Part shown: piece by piece, positions 23,559 through 33,391 of the stretch
How the letters are laid out: every line of letters starts with the position of its first letter
Numbering within the stretch: the first letter of the stretch is position 1
NCBI RefSeq assembly: GCF_022759505.1
Contig: NZ_CP094289.1
Coordinates: forward strand, 372,001-436,000
Source of the DNA: Georgenia sp. TF02-10
GTDB taxonomy: Bacteria; Actinomycetota; Actinomycetes; Actinomycetales; Actinomycetaceae
Reading direction: 5' to 3'
Length of the DNA stretch: 64,000 nt
Notes under the pieces: model-generated
Databases searched by the model: none
Told to the model about the DNA's origin: nothing
Seen by the model: the letters and a program-made list of their open reading frames with translations, nothing else
Program-made: the position numbers and the translations under genes

Positions 23559-23598
23559 CGGCGGGTACGGCCGCTCGCCCGGGCCCGGGCGGGCCGGC

Positions 23599-24360
23599 TC
23601 AGGCGGGCAGGTGCGCGGCCAGCCAGGCCAGCGCCAGCTCGGCGACGGCGTCGACCCGGTCCTGCCCCGGCCGGTCCGCCGCCTCCAGGACCTCCAGCCG
23701 GGACCCGGCGGGCAGCAGGGGCAGCCCCTCCCGGCTGAGGTCCACCAGCTCGGTGGCGCCGTCGTCGCCGTAGCTGTGCACCACCAGCACCGGCACCCGC
23801 AGCCCGCCGAGGAGCTCCGCCTGGTCGATCAGGGAGTAGTCCGCCAGGGTCGTCTTGGAGATCACGGTGTACTCCCGGGCGCCGTCGTTGTCGTCCGGGA
23901 TCCGGGTGAACCCGTGGGTGTCAAGCTCCTCGAGCTGGCCCGGCGCGAAGATCTCCTCCCACGGGTAGTGCATCGGGCCGGTGACCGGGTCGGTGAGGAC
24001 CATCGTGACGACGGCGGGCGGCTGGGCCCGCAGCGCCGCCAGCGCGCCGAAGGCGTGGGCGTGCAGGGCCTGCACCGGGTAGCCCTGCTCGGTGAGCCAG
24101 TCCGAGGCCGAGCGCAGGTCCTCCACCTCCCCGGCGACGGTGATGACGTCGTCCTCGCTGGCCCCGCAGCCGGAGAGGTCGAGCTGGAGGGTGGCGTACC
24201 CGGCCTCGCGATACCTCTCGGCGAGGACGTCGAAGACGCCGGCGGAGCGGCGGTCGGCGAGGAACCCGTGCACGAACAGCACCGCGGCGCTGCCCGGGCC
24301 GGGCTCGAAGGTGCCGGCCAGCGTCACGCCGCGCGGGGTGCTGATCCTGACCTCCACCAT
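23599..24360 (-). CDS. Alpha/beta hydrolase family protein
   Basis: 253 residues. AVLFVHGF is the oxyanion strand and loop. LDLSGCGASED and the helical cap follow, and VLVVHSYGDDGATELVD marks the acid-residue strand. The nucleophile elbow usually reads G-x-S-x-G; here the matching position reads HAHAFGALAAL, with histidine in place of serine (ALHAHAFGA), so catalysis may be altered or absent. An esterase or peptidase role is possible but not shown. The ATG at 24360 lies next to GGGGAG. The gene diverges from the manganese catalase operon. Confidence 0.8.
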   Translation of the reverse strand: MVEVRISTPRGVTLAGTFEPGPGSAAVLFVHGFLADRRSAGVFDVLAERYREAGYATLQLDLSGCGASEDDVITVAGEVEDLRSASDWLTEQGYPVQALHAHAFGALAALRAQPPAVVTMVLTDPVTGPMHYPWEEIFAPGQLEELDTHGFTRIPDDNDGAREYTVISKTTLADYSLIDQAELLGGLRVPVLVVHSYGDDGATELVDLSREGLPLLPAGSRLEVLEAADRPGQDRVDAVAELALAWLAAHLPA

Positions 24361-24689
24361 GCTCCCCACGGTAAAGGACTGGTATGGGGAAGGTCGCCGG
24401 TTGGGTCGCCGGGTCTCGGCGCGTGGACGCCGACGGCGGTCGGGCGGGCTCGGTGCCGGGTCCCCGGATCCCGCCGCCCGGGCCCGCCCGGCGCCCCCGC
24501 CCCGGCCGCCGTGCCGAGATGCGGGCCCCATCGGCCGGGCAGATGATGGCCGTCCGCGCGGGTAGCAGGCCCGGGCGCACGTCGGCGCCGGCAGGCGCCA
24601 CGACCACCGGCGGCGGGGACGCCGTCGGCGCCCGTCCCCCAGCCCAGCCACCAGGCGCCGCACCTCCCGGCGGCGCGCAAGGAGTGCAG
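24361..24689. other. Divergent intergenic region, hydrolase / Mn-catalase
   Basis: 329 bp. The catalase reading frame stays open through most of it because of GC content, but the encoded Arg/Pro/Gly-rich stretch is unlike any catalase N-terminus. AAGGAG at 24679-24684 is the catalase ribosome site. No convincing inverted repeat or stress-sigma promoter was found. Confidence 0.6.
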
Positions 24690-25571
24690 ATGTTCTTCCA
24701 CAAGCAGGAGCTGCAGTTCGCCAGCAAGCCCGACAAGCCGGACGCCGTCTACGCCCGCAAGCTCCAGGAGGTGCTCGGCGGCCAGTACGGCGAGATCACC
24801 GTCGCCATGCAGTACGGCTTCCAGTCCTGGAACATCCACCTGCCCGGCAAGTACCGCGACCTGCTGTTCGGCATCGGCGCCGAGGAGTTCGGGCACGTGG
24901 AGATGCTCGCGACCATGATCGCCCAGCTGCTCGAGGACGCCCCGATCGGGATCACCGGCGACGCCGTGCAGGACGACCCGACGGTGGCCGCCGTCGTCGG
25001 CGGCACGGACGTGCAGCACGCCATCGTCTCCGGGGCCGGCGCCCGGCCGGTGGACTCCAACGGCAACCCGTGGACGGCCGGGTACGTGACGGCCAGCGGG
25101 AACCTGATGGCGGACTTCACCTCCAACGCGAACGCGGAGATGCAGGGCCGGCTGCAGGTGGCGCGGCTGTACCACATGACCGACGACTCCGGCGTGCGCG
25201 ACCTGCTGTCCTTCCTCCTCGCCCGGGACACCATGCACCAGAACCAGTGGCTCGCCGCCATCGAGCAGCTCAAGGAAGACGGCCTGGAGCAGCTGCCGGT
25301 GCCGAGCAACTTCCCCCAGCGCAAGGAGCACACGCCGGTCTCCTACCAGTACCTCAACTTCTCCGACGGCGACACCGCAGACCAGGGCCGCTGGGCCAGC
25401 GGGCCCAGCCTGGACGGCAACGGCGAGTTCAGCTACCACGAGGGGACGACCACGAGCGCGCCCCGGCCCGCGCCCACCCGGCCCGACGCCCGCCTCTATG
25501 GCACCACCGACGTGCCCAACACGGTCGAGAAGGTCGCCGGGAGCGTGCAGGACAAGCTGCACCGGGAATGA
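24690..25571 (+). CDS. Manganese catalase
   Basis: 293 residues. The dimanganese ligands line up with the Lactobacillus enzyme: E35, E66, H69, E150 and H183, in GEITVAMQY, EEFGHVEM, NANAEMQG and DTMHQNQW. It splits hydrogen peroxide into water and oxygen without haem and acts as a cytoplasmic hexamer in known members. The ATG at 24690 has AAGGAG six bases before it. It heads a coupled three-gene operon with a membrane protein and an alcohol dehydrogenase, a grouping that suggests general stress or desiccation defence. Confidence 0.95.
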   Translation: MFFHKQELQFASKPDKPDAVYARKLQEVLGGQYGEITVAMQYGFQSWNIHLPGKYRDLLFGIGAEEFGHVEMLATMIAQLLEDAPIGITGDAVQDDPTVAAVVGGTDVQHAIVSGAGARPVDSNGNPWTAGYVTASGNLMADFTSNANAEMQGRLQVARLYHMTDDSGVRDLLSFLLARDTMHQNQWLAAIEQLKEDGLEQLPVPSNFPQRKEHTPVSYQYLNFSDGDTADQGRWASGPSLDGNGEFSYHEGTTTSAPRPAPTRPDARLYGTTDVPNTVEKVAGSVQDKLHRE

Positions 25572-26050
25572 GGACCGCCGTGCGCACCCGGAGCAGCCGC
25601 CCGCGCGGCCGGCGGGCCCGCCTGCCGCGGCTGGCGCCGGTGGCGCTCGCCGGCGGCGCGGCCGCCGCCGTGGCCTGGTGGCGGCAGCGCCGGCCAAACC
25701 GTGACGCGGTCGGCGCCCACGGCGGCGGGCTGGTGCTCACCGTCGACCGGCCGGCGGCAGAGCTGGACCCGCTCCCGGCGCCGCTGGCCGACCTCGGCGA
25801 CCGGGTCGACGTCGAGCTGCGGCCCGCGCCGGGCGGGCGGGGCACCGAGCTGGCCGCCACGCCCCGGCCGGGGGCGTCCGGCGTCGACCGGGACACGCTA
25901 CGGACGGCGCTGCGCGAGGCCAAGCAGATCGCCGAGACCGGCGAGGTGCTCCGCCTGGGGGACCCGCCGCACGGGCGGCGCAGCCGGACCCCGGCCGGGG
26001 CGGTGCTGGACGCGGTGGGCGCCCGGGCCCGAGAGAAGGGGATGCTCTGA
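25568..26050 (+). CDS. Small membrane protein with a cyclase-like C-terminal segment
   Basis: 160 residues. A basic N-terminus precedes one helix (APVALAGGAAAAVAWW), then a short beta/alpha part. The end (DTLRTALREAKQIAETGEVL) resembles the last helix of membrane-linked SRPBCC/cyclase-type proteins (RRFKQLMETGEV), but the rest of that fold is not evident. The ATG overlaps the catalase stop (ATGA) and the stop overlaps the dehydrogenase start, so it belongs functionally to this operon. Its role is unknown. Confidence 0.7.
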   Translation: MRTAVRTRSSRPRGRRARLPRLAPVALAGGAAAAVAWWRQRRPNRDAVGAHGGGLVLTVDRPAAELDPLPAPLADLGDRVDVELRPAPGGRGTELAATPRPGASGVDRDTLRTALREAKQIAETGEVLRLGDPPHGRRSRTPAGAVLDAVGARAREKGML

Positions 26051-27237
26051 TGCAGGCGCTGTGCTGGCGCGGGGTCAACGAGCTCGCGGTGGAGGACGTC
26101 CCCGACCCGACGATCGTCAACAGCGACGACGTCATCGTCGAGGTCGGGCTGTCCACCACCTGCGGGTCCGACCTCCACCTCATCGGCGGGTACATCCCGG
26201 CCATGCGGGCCGGGGACGTGCTCGGCCACGAGTTCATGGGCACGGTGGTCGAGGTCGGGCCGGGGGTGCGCAACCACAAGGTCGGGGACCGGGTGGTGGT
26301 CAGCTCCTTCGTCAGCTGCGGCCGCTGCTGGTACTGCCGCCAGGGCCTGTTCTCCCTCTGCGACAACGGCAACCCCAAGCCCGCGGTGACCGAGGCGCTG
26401 TGGGGCTTCGCCCCCGGCGGCTGCCTCGGCTACTCCCACGCCATGGGCGGCTACGCCGGCGCGCACGCCCAGTACGTCCGGGTGCCCTACGCCGACCACG
26501 GCGCCTTCACCATCCCGGCCGGCGTGGACGACGTCTCCGCCCTGTTCGCCTCCGACGCCGCCCCGACCGGGTGGACCGGCGTGGACCAGATCGGCGTCGC
26601 GCCCGGCGAGGTGGTGGCCGTCTGGGGCGCCGGCGCCGTCGGGCAGCTGACCGCCCGGGCCGCGATGCTGCGCGGCGCCGCGCGGGTGATCGTCATCGAC
26701 CGGCTGCCGGAGCGGCTGGAGCAGGTCCGCCGGTTCGTCGGCGCCGAGACCCTGCACCTGGAGCACGACGACGTCCCGGGCGAGCTGCGCGAGCGGACCG
26801 GCGGCCGCGGCCCGGACGTGTGCATCGACGCCGTCGGCATGGAGGCCCACCCCGGCGGGGTGCTCGGCCCGGTGGACATGGTCAAGCAGCAGCTGCGGGT
26901 GCAGACCGGCCGCCCCGGGGTGCTGCGGGAGGTCATGCACGCCTGCCGCAAGGGCGGGCGGGTCTTCGTCCTGGGCGTCTACGCCGGGTTCGTCGACACC
27001 TTCCCGCTCGGCGCGCTGATGAACAAGGGCCTGACCGTCAAGGGCGCGCAGATGCACGGCCAGCGGTACATCCCGGAGATCCTGCGGGCGCTGGAGGACG
27101 GCTCGCTGAGCACCCGGCACCTGGCCACGCACCCGATGCCGCTGGCCGAGGGCCCGCGCGGGTACGAGATGTTCAAGGGCAAGGAGGACGGCTGCGTCCG
27201 GGCGGTGTTCGAGGTCGGGGCGACGGCGGCCCGGTAG
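26050..27237 (+). CDS. Zinc-dependent alcohol dehydrogenase (formaldehyde-dehydrogenase-like MDR)
   Basis: 395 residues. The catalytic-zinc segment TTCGSDLHLIGG and GHEFMGTVVEVG, the structural-zinc cysteines (SCGRCWYCRQGLFSLC), and the NAD motif VWGAGAVGQL define a medium-chain zinc dehydrogenase close to glutathione-independent formaldehyde dehydrogenases. It would oxidise an alcohol or aldehyde hydrate with NAD+ in the cytoplasm. The ATG shares one base with the previous stop (TGATG). Pairing with a manganese catalase suggests removal of reactive aldehydes during oxidative stress, which is an inference. Confidence 0.9.
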   Translation: MQALCWRGVNELAVEDVPDPTIVNSDDVIVEVGLSTTCGSDLHLIGGYIPAMRAGDVLGHEFMGTVVEVGPGVRNHKVGDRVVVSSFVSCGRCWYCRQGLFSLCDNGNPKPAVTEALWGFAPGGCLGYSHAMGGYAGAHAQYVRVPYADHGAFTIPAGVDDVSALFASDAAPTGWTGVDQIGVAPGEVVAVWGAGAVGQLTARAAMLRGAARVIVIDRLPERLEQVRRFVGAETLHLEHDDVPGELRERTGGRGPDVCIDAVGMEAHPGGVLGPVDMVKQQLRVQTGRPGVLREVMHACRKGGRVFVLGVYAGFVDTFPLGALMNKGLTVKGAQMHGQRYIPEILRALEDGSLSTRHLATHPMPLAEGPRGYEMFKGKEDGCVRAVFEVGATAAR

Positions 27238-27766
27238 CTCGCGCGATCCGGTCCGGGTGCTCCTCCGGTCGCTCGGGACCCGCTCGGGGCGCCCCGGCGT
27301 AGGACCCGGCTGCCGGGCCGGCCTCGGACCGGCTGCCCGACCGTAGTGATCGGCTGCCCTGCTGGCGCTGCGGTCGCGCCGCGCCGCCGGACACTGCCGA
27401 GTTCGCCAGTCCGAGCCGAGCTCGCCAGTCCGAGCCGAGTCCGCCAGTCCGAGCCGAGTTCGCTAGTCGCACCTAGCGAACTCGGCGCACAACCTCGAAC
27501 TCGGCATGAACCTGCGAACTCGCGGCTCGGCCGACGTCGTCCGGGAGCCCCGAGCGGCAGGTGCTGCCCGCCCGTCGCCGCAGGCGCCGGAGCGTGAGAC
27601 CGGCCCGTGCCGCGTCTCACTGCCCGGGACCACCCGGGGGCCAGGCGCAGGCACCGGACCAGGGCCGACAGAATCACGGGCGTCCCTCGGCGGCTCCCGG
27701 CCGCCCGCCCGCCAGCACCGTGGGCCAGTCCGTCACCGACCGCGCCCCGGCGCCTGGAGCCTGACC
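27238..27766. other. 529-bp intergenic region with structured repeats
   Basis: No protein gene is supported here. It contains the 19-bp tandem repeat and long hairpin at 27397-27485, extra CGAACTCG elements up to about 27535, and a smaller hairpin (GTGAGAC 27594-27600 with GTCTCAC 27614-27620, 13-nt loop) upstream of metF. No SAM or cobalamin riboswitch core was recognised. Confidence 0.7.
27397..27485. repeat. 19-bp tandem repeat ending in a perfect 13-bp hairpin
   Basis: CCGAGTTCGCCAGTCCGAG-type units start at 27397, 27416, 27435 and 27454, with single-base differences. The last unit turns into a perfect inverted repeat: CCGAGTTCGCTAG (27454-27466), loop TCGCAC, CTAGCGAACTCGG (27473-27485). 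The stem would be very stable in RNA or single-stranded DNA. It may act as a bidirectional terminator or be a REP-like dispersed repeat. Confidence 0.8.
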
Positions 27767-28930
27767 ATGTCGACCTCTAGCCTCGTGGCTGTGCCGACCA
27801 CCCACCCGACCGTCTCCTTCGAGCTCTACCCGCCGCGGCGGCCCGAGCTCGACGAGGTGGTGTGGCAGCGTGTGCTCCGGATGGCGGCGGCCGGCCCGGA
27901 CTTCTTCTCCGTCACCTACGGCGCCTCCGGCACCTCCCGCGCGGCGTCGGCCGAACTGGTCCGCCGCATCCTCACCACCACCGGCGTGCCGCCCATCGCG
28001 CACCTGACCTGCGTCGGTGCCACGCGGGCCGAGCTGGCCGCGCTCGTCGGGCGCCTGCTCGACGCCGGGGTCCGGGACTTCCTCGCCCTGCGCGGGGACC
28101 CGCCCGCCGGACAGACCGCGTGGCAGGCACCGGCCGGCGGGCTCGGCCGGGCGAGCGAGCTGGTCGCCCTGATCCGGGAGGTGGAGGAGGAGCGGCTCGG
28201 TCCCACCCGGCCCGACGGCGGCCGGGCCACCCGCCCGGAGCCGCCCTCCGCCGTCGCCACCGACCTCGGCGTGACCCCGGCCGACGTCGTCTCCGTCGCG
28301 GTGGCGACCTACCCCACCGGGTCCAGCCACAGCCGCACCGCCGAGCTGGCCGCCCTGAAGGAGAAGCAGGACGCCGGCGCCGACTTCGCCATCACCCAGG
28401 TCTTCTACGACGCCGCGGCCTACGCCTCCCTGGTCGCCGACGCCCGGGCCGCGGGCGTGCACATCCCGATCCTGCCCGGCGTGATCCCGCTGACCGACCC
28501 CGGCCGGCTGCACCGCCTGGCCGGGCTGACCGGCGTGCCGGTGCCGCCATCCCTGGACGCGCTGCTCGCCACGCCCGACGAGGCGGACCGCGTCCGCCGC
28601 GGCATCGACGCCACCCTCGAGCTCATCGACCGGGTCCTGGCCGCCGGCGCCCCGGGCATCCACCTCTACACCTTCAACCACGACCGGCCCGCGCTGGACG
28701 TCCTGGCGCACCTGCGGGCCCGCGGCGTGCGCAACCCCGCCATCGCCGCGGCCACCCGCCCCGCGACGCACGCCGCGAGCTATGCCCGGGTCGCCGGCAC
28801 GGGCGTGGCCGCCGCCGGTACCGGCGAGGGCGCAGGCACCACCGTGCCCACCGCCCCGTCCCCGCCCACCGCCACCACCGCACCTACCGCCGCACCCCAC
28901 GCCGCCGCGGGCGTCGTCCGCACCCGATGA
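27767..28930 (+). CDS. metF: 5,10-methylenetetrahydrofolate reductase
   Basis: 387 residues. The opening strand [11 protein letters not shown] holds the conserved catalytic glutamate. [33 protein letters not shown] and FAITQVFYD are the standard MTHFR blocks of the FAD-binding TIM barrel. The enzyme makes 5-methyl-tetrahydrofolate, the methyl donor for the methionine synthase encoded next. The last 45 residues are an Ala/Thr/Pro-rich tail. Start: ATG at 27767 with GGAG eight bases upstream. Its stop overlaps an in-frame ATG of metE, so the pair forms one methionine operon. Confidence 0.95.
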   Translation: MSTSSLVAVPTTHPTVSFELYPPRRPELDEVVWQRVLRMAAAGPDFFSVTYGASGTSRAASAELVRRILTTTGVPPIAHLTCVGATRAELAALVGRLLDAGVRDFLALRGDPPAGQTAWQAPAGGLGRASELVALIREVEEERLGPTRPDGGRATRPEPPSAVATDLGVTPADVVSVAVATYPTGSSHSRTAELAALKEKQDAGADFAITQVFYDAAAYASLVADARAAGVHIPILPGVIPLTDPGRLHRLAGLTGVPVPPSLDALLATPDEADRVRRGIDATLELIDRVLAAGAPGIHLYTFNHDRPALDVLAHLRARGVRNPAIAAATRPATHAASYARVAGTGVAAAGTGEGAGTTVPTAPSPPTATTAPTAAPHAAAGVVRTR

Positions 28931-28941
28931 GGAAGGACCTC

Positions 28942-31320
28942 ATGACCACCGACCGCACCGCCCCCTGGTTCCCCGACGCCACCGTCCTCGGCTTCCCCCG
29001 CATCGGCCCCGGCCGGGAGCTGAAGACCGCGGTGGAGTCCTACTGGTCCGGGCGGAGCGAGCTCGACGACCTGCAGGCAGACCTGGCGAACCTGCGCCGG
29101 GCCACCCGGGACCGGCTCGGCCGGCTCGGCCTGCCCACCGACAGCGGCGCCATCCCGTCCGACTTCTCCGCCTACGACCACGTGCTCGACGCGGCCACGA
29201 CCATCGGGGCGGTGCCGGCGCGGTTCGCCGACCTGGTGGGCCCGGACGGGGCGGTGGACCTGCCCGGGTACTTCGCCATCGCGCGCGGCGAGGCGGACCG
29301 GGTGCCGCTGGAGATGACCAAGTGGTTCGACTCCAACTACCACTACCTCGTGCCCGAGATCGGCCCGGACACCCCGATCCGCTACGCCGACGACCGGGTG
29401 GTCCGGGAGTTCCTCGAGGCCGCCGCCGACGGCGCCACCACCCGGCCCGTCGTCGTCGGCCCGGTCACGCTGCTGCTGCTGAGCAAGGCGGCCGATGACG
29501 GCACCGCCGACGCCCGGGCCACCGACGGCACCGCGACCCCGTTCCGCCCGCTGGACCGGCTCGAGGACGTGCTCGCCGCCTACGCGGACCTGCTCCGCGC
29601 CCTGGCCGCGGCGGGCGCGCCGTGGGTCCAGCTCGACGAGCCGGCGCTGGTCGCCGACGGCTGGGACGTCCCCCGGGAGGAGGTCCTGGCCGCCACCGAG
29701 CGGGCCTACGCCGCCCTGGCTGGGGACCTGGGCCGGCCCGAGCGTCCGGCGATCCTGCTCACCGCCCCCTACGGCGACCTCGGCGACGCCCTGCCCGTGG
29801 TCGCCGCCGCGCCGGTGGAGGCCGTCGCGCTGGACCTGGTCCGCGGGCCGGTGCCGACCGCGGCGGACCTCGCCGCGCTGGCCGGGAAGGTCGTCGTCGC
29901 CGGCGTGGTGGACGGCCGCAACGTCTGGCGCACCGACCTCGACCGCGCCCTGGAGGTCCTGCAGGAGGTGCGCGCCGGGCTGGGCGAGGACGCGCGGGTG
30001 GCGGTGTCGACGTCGTCGTCCCTGCTCCACGTGCCGCTGGACGTCGACCGCGAGCAGCACCTGAGCAAGGAGCTGCGCTCCTGGCTGGCCTTCGCCGACC
30101 AGAAGGTCGGGGAGGTGATCACGCTGGCCACCGGCCTGGCGCACGGGCGCGAGGCGATCGCCGACACGCTCGCCGACGCCGCCGAGGCCCGCCGGTCCCG
30201 CCTCGCCCACCCGGGGGTGCGCCGGGCGGCGGTCCGGGAGCGGCTGGCCGCGCTGACCGACGCCGACCTCGCCCGGGAGCCGTACGACCGGCGCGCGGCG
30301 GCGCAGGCCGAGGTGCTCGACCTGCCGGTGCTGCCGACGACGACGATCGGGTCCTTCCCGCAGACCTCCCGGATCCGGCGGGCCCGGACCGCGCTGCGCA
30401 CCGGCGAGCTGGACCAGGAGGGGTACCGCTCGGCGATGCGGGCCGAGATCGAGGAGGTGGTACGGCTCCAGGAGAGGCTGGGCCTGGACGTCCTCGTGCA
30501 CGGCGAGCCCGAGCGCAACGACATGGTGCAGTACTTCGCCGAGCTGCTCGACGGGTTCGCGGTCACCCGGCAGGGCTGGGTGCAGTCCTACGGCTCGCGT
30601 TGCACCCGGCCGTCGATCCTGTGGGGCGACGTCGCCCGGCCCGGGCCGATGACGGTGGAGTGGTCCACCTACACCGCCTCGCTCACCGACCGACCGGTCA
30701 AGGGCATGCTCACCGGGCCGGTGACGATCCTGGCCTGGAGCTTCGTCCGGGACGACCAGCCGCTCGGCGACACCGCCGCCCAGGTGGCGCTGGCCCTGCG
30801 GGAGGAGCTCGCCGACCTGGAGGCCGCCGGGATCGGCATCATCCAGGTCGACGAGCCCGCGCTGCGCGAGCTCCTGCCGCTGCGCCGGGCCGGGCAGGCG
30901 GAGTATCTGGAGTGGTCGGTGCGGGCCTTCCGGCTCGCCACCTCCGGGGTGCGCGCCCAGACGCAGGTGCACACCCACCTGTGCTACTCCGAGTTCGGGG
31001 AGGTCATCGACGCCATCGACGGCCTGGACGCCGACGTCACCTCGGTCGAGGCCGCCCGGTCCCGGATGGAGATCCTGCCGGCCCTGCGCAGCCACGGCTT
31101 CGAGCGGCAGATCGGCCCGGGGGTGTACGACATCCACTCCCCCCGGGTGCCCTCGCAGGCGGAGATCGTCGAGCTGCTCACCGCGGCCGTGACGGCGGTG
31201 CCCGCCCGCCAGCTGTGGGTCAACCCGGACTGCGGCCTGAAGACCCGGCGCTACGCGGAGACGGAGGCGGCGCTGACCAACCTGGTCGCCGCGGCGCAGG
31301 AGGTCCGGGCGGGGCTGTAA
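28942..31320 (+). CDS. metE: Cobalamin-independent methionine synthase
   Basis: 792 residues, the usual MetE length, with two barrel halves. Zinc ligands match E. coli by spacing: H679 and C681 (HTHLCYSEF), E703 ([10 protein letters not shown]) and C764 (NPDCGLKTR). It transfers the methyl group of 5-methyltetrahydropteroyl-polyglutamate to homocysteine. The ATG at 28942 is preferred because GGAAGG precedes it; an earlier in-frame ATG at 28927 overlaps the metF stop and would add five residues. Confidence 0.96.
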   Translation: MTTDRTAPWFPDATVLGFPRIGPGRELKTAVESYWSGRSELDDLQADLANLRRATRDRLGRLGLPTDSGAIPSDFSAYDHVLDAATTIGAVPARFADLVGPDGAVDLPGYFAIARGEADRVPLEMTKWFDSNYHYLVPEIGPDTPIRYADDRVVREFLEAAADGATTRPVVVGPVTLLLLSKAADDGTADARATDGTATPFRPLDRLEDVLAAYADLLRALAAAGAPWVQLDEPALVADGWDVPREEVLAATERAYAALAGDLGRPERPAILLTAPYGDLGDALPVVAAAPVEAVALDLVRGPVPTAADLAALAGKVVVAGVVDGRNVWRTDLDRALEVLQEVRAGLGEDARVAVSTSSSLLHVPLDVDREQHLSKELRSWLAFADQKVGEVITLATGLAHGREAIADTLADAAEARRSRLAHPGVRRAAVRERLAALTDADLAREPYDRRAAAQAEVLDLPVLPTTTIGSFPQTSRIRRARTALRTGELDQEGYRSAMRAEIEEVVRLQERLGLDVLVHGEPERNDMVQYFAELLDGFAVTRQGWVQSYGSRCTRPSILWGDVARPGPMTVEWSTYTASLTDRPVKGMLTGPVTILAWSFVRDDQPLGDTAAQVALALREELADLEAAGIGIIQVDEPALRELLPLRRAGQAEYLEWSVRAFRLATSGVRAQTQVHTHLCYSEFGEVIDAIDGLDADVTSVEAARSRMEILPALRSHGFERQIGPGVYDIHSPRVPSQAEIVELLTAAVTAVPARQLWVNPDCGLKTRRYAETEAALTNLVAAAQEVRAGL

Positions 31321-31353
31321 GGGCCGGGGAGGATTCGGCGTTGCTGGCCCGAC

Positions 31354-31486
31354 GGCGGGTGTGCTCCCGCTACCGTCCGACGGCGAGCGGACCGTCCGTT
31401 CCCGTCCGACGGCGGGTGGCCGGCCGGATACTGCCCGGCAGCGAGCGCCTGCACGCCTACCGCCCGGCAGTGAGCGCCTGCAGAAC
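31354..31486 (-). repeat. Stop-region duplication and short repeats at the exonuclease 3' end
   Basis: A 29-bp unit occurs at 31458-31486 and again at 31429-31457, about 24 of 29 bases alike; the stop codon of the exonuclease (31457-31459) lies at the junction. Further downstream CGCCGTCGG(A/G)C recurs three times between about 31350 and 31415. The gap between metE and this gene is otherwise empty. Confidence 0.7.
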
Positions 31487-32479
31487 CCGCCCCACGGGGC
31501 CGGTGAGGTTCCACCGCTGCGCCAGCGCCTCCAGGGCGGCCGGGTCTGCGGGCGCCGTCGGCAGGGTGTCGTCCCCGTCGGCGACCGGGGCGTCGCGCGC
31601 CACCCGCACCACGGCGGGCGCGACGGCGAGGTAGTCCCGGGCCGCCCGGATCCGGGTCCGCTGGGCCGGGGTCAGCGAGGTGCCCACCCCGTCGGCCGCG
31701 GCGAGGAGCGCGTCGAGGTCCCCGTGCCGGGCTAGCAGCGCTGCCGCGGTCTTCTCCCCGATGCCGGGGACGCCGGGCAGCCCGTCGCTCGGGTCGCCGC
31801 GCAGGATCGCCAGGTCGGCGTAGGCGGCGCCGGAGGGGATGCCGTACCGGGCCCGCAACCACGCCTGGTCGACCCGCTCCAGGAGCGTGCGACCACGCCC
31901 GGCCGTGTACAGCGCGCTCACCCCGGCCGCGTCGTCGACGAGCTGGAACAGGTCCCGGTCCCCGGTGACCACTTCGACCGGTGCCCCGGCCCCGCCGTCG
32001 GCATCCTGTCCGGCCGCCGCCGCGCCGTCGGCCCGGCCCCCGGCGCCGGCCGAGCCCGTTCCGCCGGCACCGGGCCGGCCGGCCACCTCCCGCTCGACCA
32101 GCGTGCCGATGACGTCGTCCGCCTCGAACCCGGGCGCGCCGCGGCGGGCGATGCCCAGGGCGGCGAGCACGTCGACGATCACCGGCACCTGGGGGACCAG
32201 TCCGGCGGGCACCTCCTCCCCGCCGTCGGCCGCCACCCGGTGCGCCTTGTAGGACGGGATCGCCGCCACCCGGAACGCCGGCCGCCAGTCCTCGTCCCAG
32301 CACGCCACCATCCGGGCCGGCCGCCGCTCGGTGACCAGCCGGGCGATCGTGTCCAGGAAGCCGCGCACGGCGTTGACCGGGGTGCCGTCGGGGGCGGTGA
32401 CGGACTCCGGCACGCCGTGGAACGCCCGGAAGTACAGCGAGGCGGAGTCGAGCAAGAGCAACCTGCCGGGCTTCTGCAT
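31457..32479 (-). CDS. Stand-alone 5'-3' exonuclease (DNA polymerase I N-domain type)
   Basis: 340 residues. LLLLDSASLYFRAFHG, GFEADDVIGTL, VVTGDRDLFQLV and GDPSDGLPGVPGIGEKTA are the metal-binding and helix-hairpin-helix blocks of flap endonucleases related to the Pol I N-terminus. It should remove RNA primers or flaps in replication and repair. A Gly/Ala-rich insertion of about 35 residues (near 125-160) separates two conserved blocks. The ATG at 32479 begins the fold directly; an upstream in-frame TTG is less likely. Confidence 0.92.
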   Translation of the reverse strand: MQKPGRLLLLDSASLYFRAFHGVPESVTAPDGTPVNAVRGFLDTIARLVTERRPARMVACWDEDWRPAFRVAAIPSYKAHRVAADGGEEVPAGLVPQVPVIVDVLAALGIARRGAPGFEADDVIGTLVEREVAGRPGAGGTGSAGAGGRADGAAAAGQDADGGAGAPVEVVTGDRDLFQLVDDAAGVSALYTAGRGRTLLERVDQAWLRARYGIPSGAAYADLAILRGDPSDGLPGVPGIGEKTAAALLARHGDLDALLAAADGVGTSLTPAQRTRIRAARDYLAVAPAVVRVARDAPVADGDDTLPTAPADPAALEALAQRWNLTGPVGRVLQALTAGR

Positions 32480-32537
32480 GGCGCCAAGTGTTCCAGGCCC
32501 GCCCCGTCTGCGGCGCTGAGCGTGCAAGAAGGCGGGG

Positions 32538-33317
32538 TCACCGTCTCGCGATCGCCGAGACGTCCTCGTCGGTGATGTCCATCATGCCCAGGTTGGCCTC
32601 GGGCAGGTAGACCTCTACCACGGTGCCGTCCGCCTGGTGCACCGGGACGACGGGCGTGACCACCAGGAAGTCCGCCGATTCCTGCGGCGCGAAGCTGGCC
32701 CTCAACGTAACCTCCTCGTCCGGGCCGACCTCCACCAGCCCATCGCCCATGGGGGCACCGTCGACGAGTACCGCCCGGGGCTGAAGTATGTCTCCGAAAT
32801 CCGGCGTGCCCAGCGCCACGGTGCTGTCGCTGGTGTTGGTCAGCTCGGCCTCGAAGTGGTCGGTGCTCGGGTACCCGGCGATGTAGCGGTCTACGGCGTC
32901 GACCAGCGGATCCGTCTGCTCGCGCTCGACGAACTGCCACCTGCCGATGCGGTGCGTCTGGACGGTGTCGCCGTAGCGCAGCTCGACCTGCTGCACGACC
33001 GCGTCGCGTCCTGGCTCGACGTCGACCATGAGATTCCCCAGCCGGCCGCTGTCGGTGCGGTCGCCCGCGACGACCTCGAAACCGGTGACCTCCACACCGC
33101 CGTCGAGCGAGACCGCCCCCAGTTCGTCCCACACGGGCGAGCCCGCGTCGTCGAGGAACAGCAGGTTCATCGAGTACGTCTGGTCGCCGGTGAGGCGCAC
33201 CCGAGCCTCGGTGAGCGCGAAGTGCGCGCTGTTGTCCATCCGCGGCTCGGGCGTGCACGATGCCACGGCGGCCGCCAGCGCAGCCGTCAGGGACAGGCTC
33301 ACCGCTCGCCGTGGCAT
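32538..33317 (-). CDS. Predicted lipoprotein of unknown function
   Basis: 259 residues. MPRRAVSLSLTAALAAAVAS then C21 forms a basic region, hydrophobic core and lipobox-like cysteine, so export and lipid attachment are likely. The rest is beta-rich, with two similar halves (VRLTGDQTYSMNLLFLDDAG; FEAELTNTSDSTVALGTPDF) resembling Ig-like or DUF4352-type folds found in actinobacterial surface lipoproteins. No enzymatic motif is visible. The start has AGAGGGG nine bases upstream. Confidence 0.75.
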   Translation of the reverse strand: MPRRAVSLSLTAALAAAVASCTPEPRMDNSAHFALTEARVRLTGDQTYSMNLLFLDDAGSPVWDELGAVSLDGGVEVTGFEVVAGDRTDSGRLGNLMVDVEPGRDAVVQQVELRYGDTVQTHRIGRWQFVEREQTDPLVDAVDRYIAGYPSTDHFEAELTNTSDSTVALGTPDFGDILQPRAVLVDGAPMGDGLVEVGPDEEVTLRASFAPQESADFLVVTPVVPVHQADGTVVEVYLPEANLGMMDITDEDVSAIARR

Positions 33318-33391
33318 CTGTGCAGTCCCCTCTGGTCGGCCCGGACCAGTGCCGAGCATGGCACGAGGACGTGGTGGTCCAGGGCCGAACG

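Noticed and set aside
27397-27485. CRISPR array
   Set aside because: Units are 19 bp with no spacers, and no cas genes lie nearby.
27238-27766. SAM or cobalamin riboswitch before metF
   Set aside because: No conserved core of SAM-I/IV or cobalamin riboswitches was seen; only simple hairpins and repeats are present.
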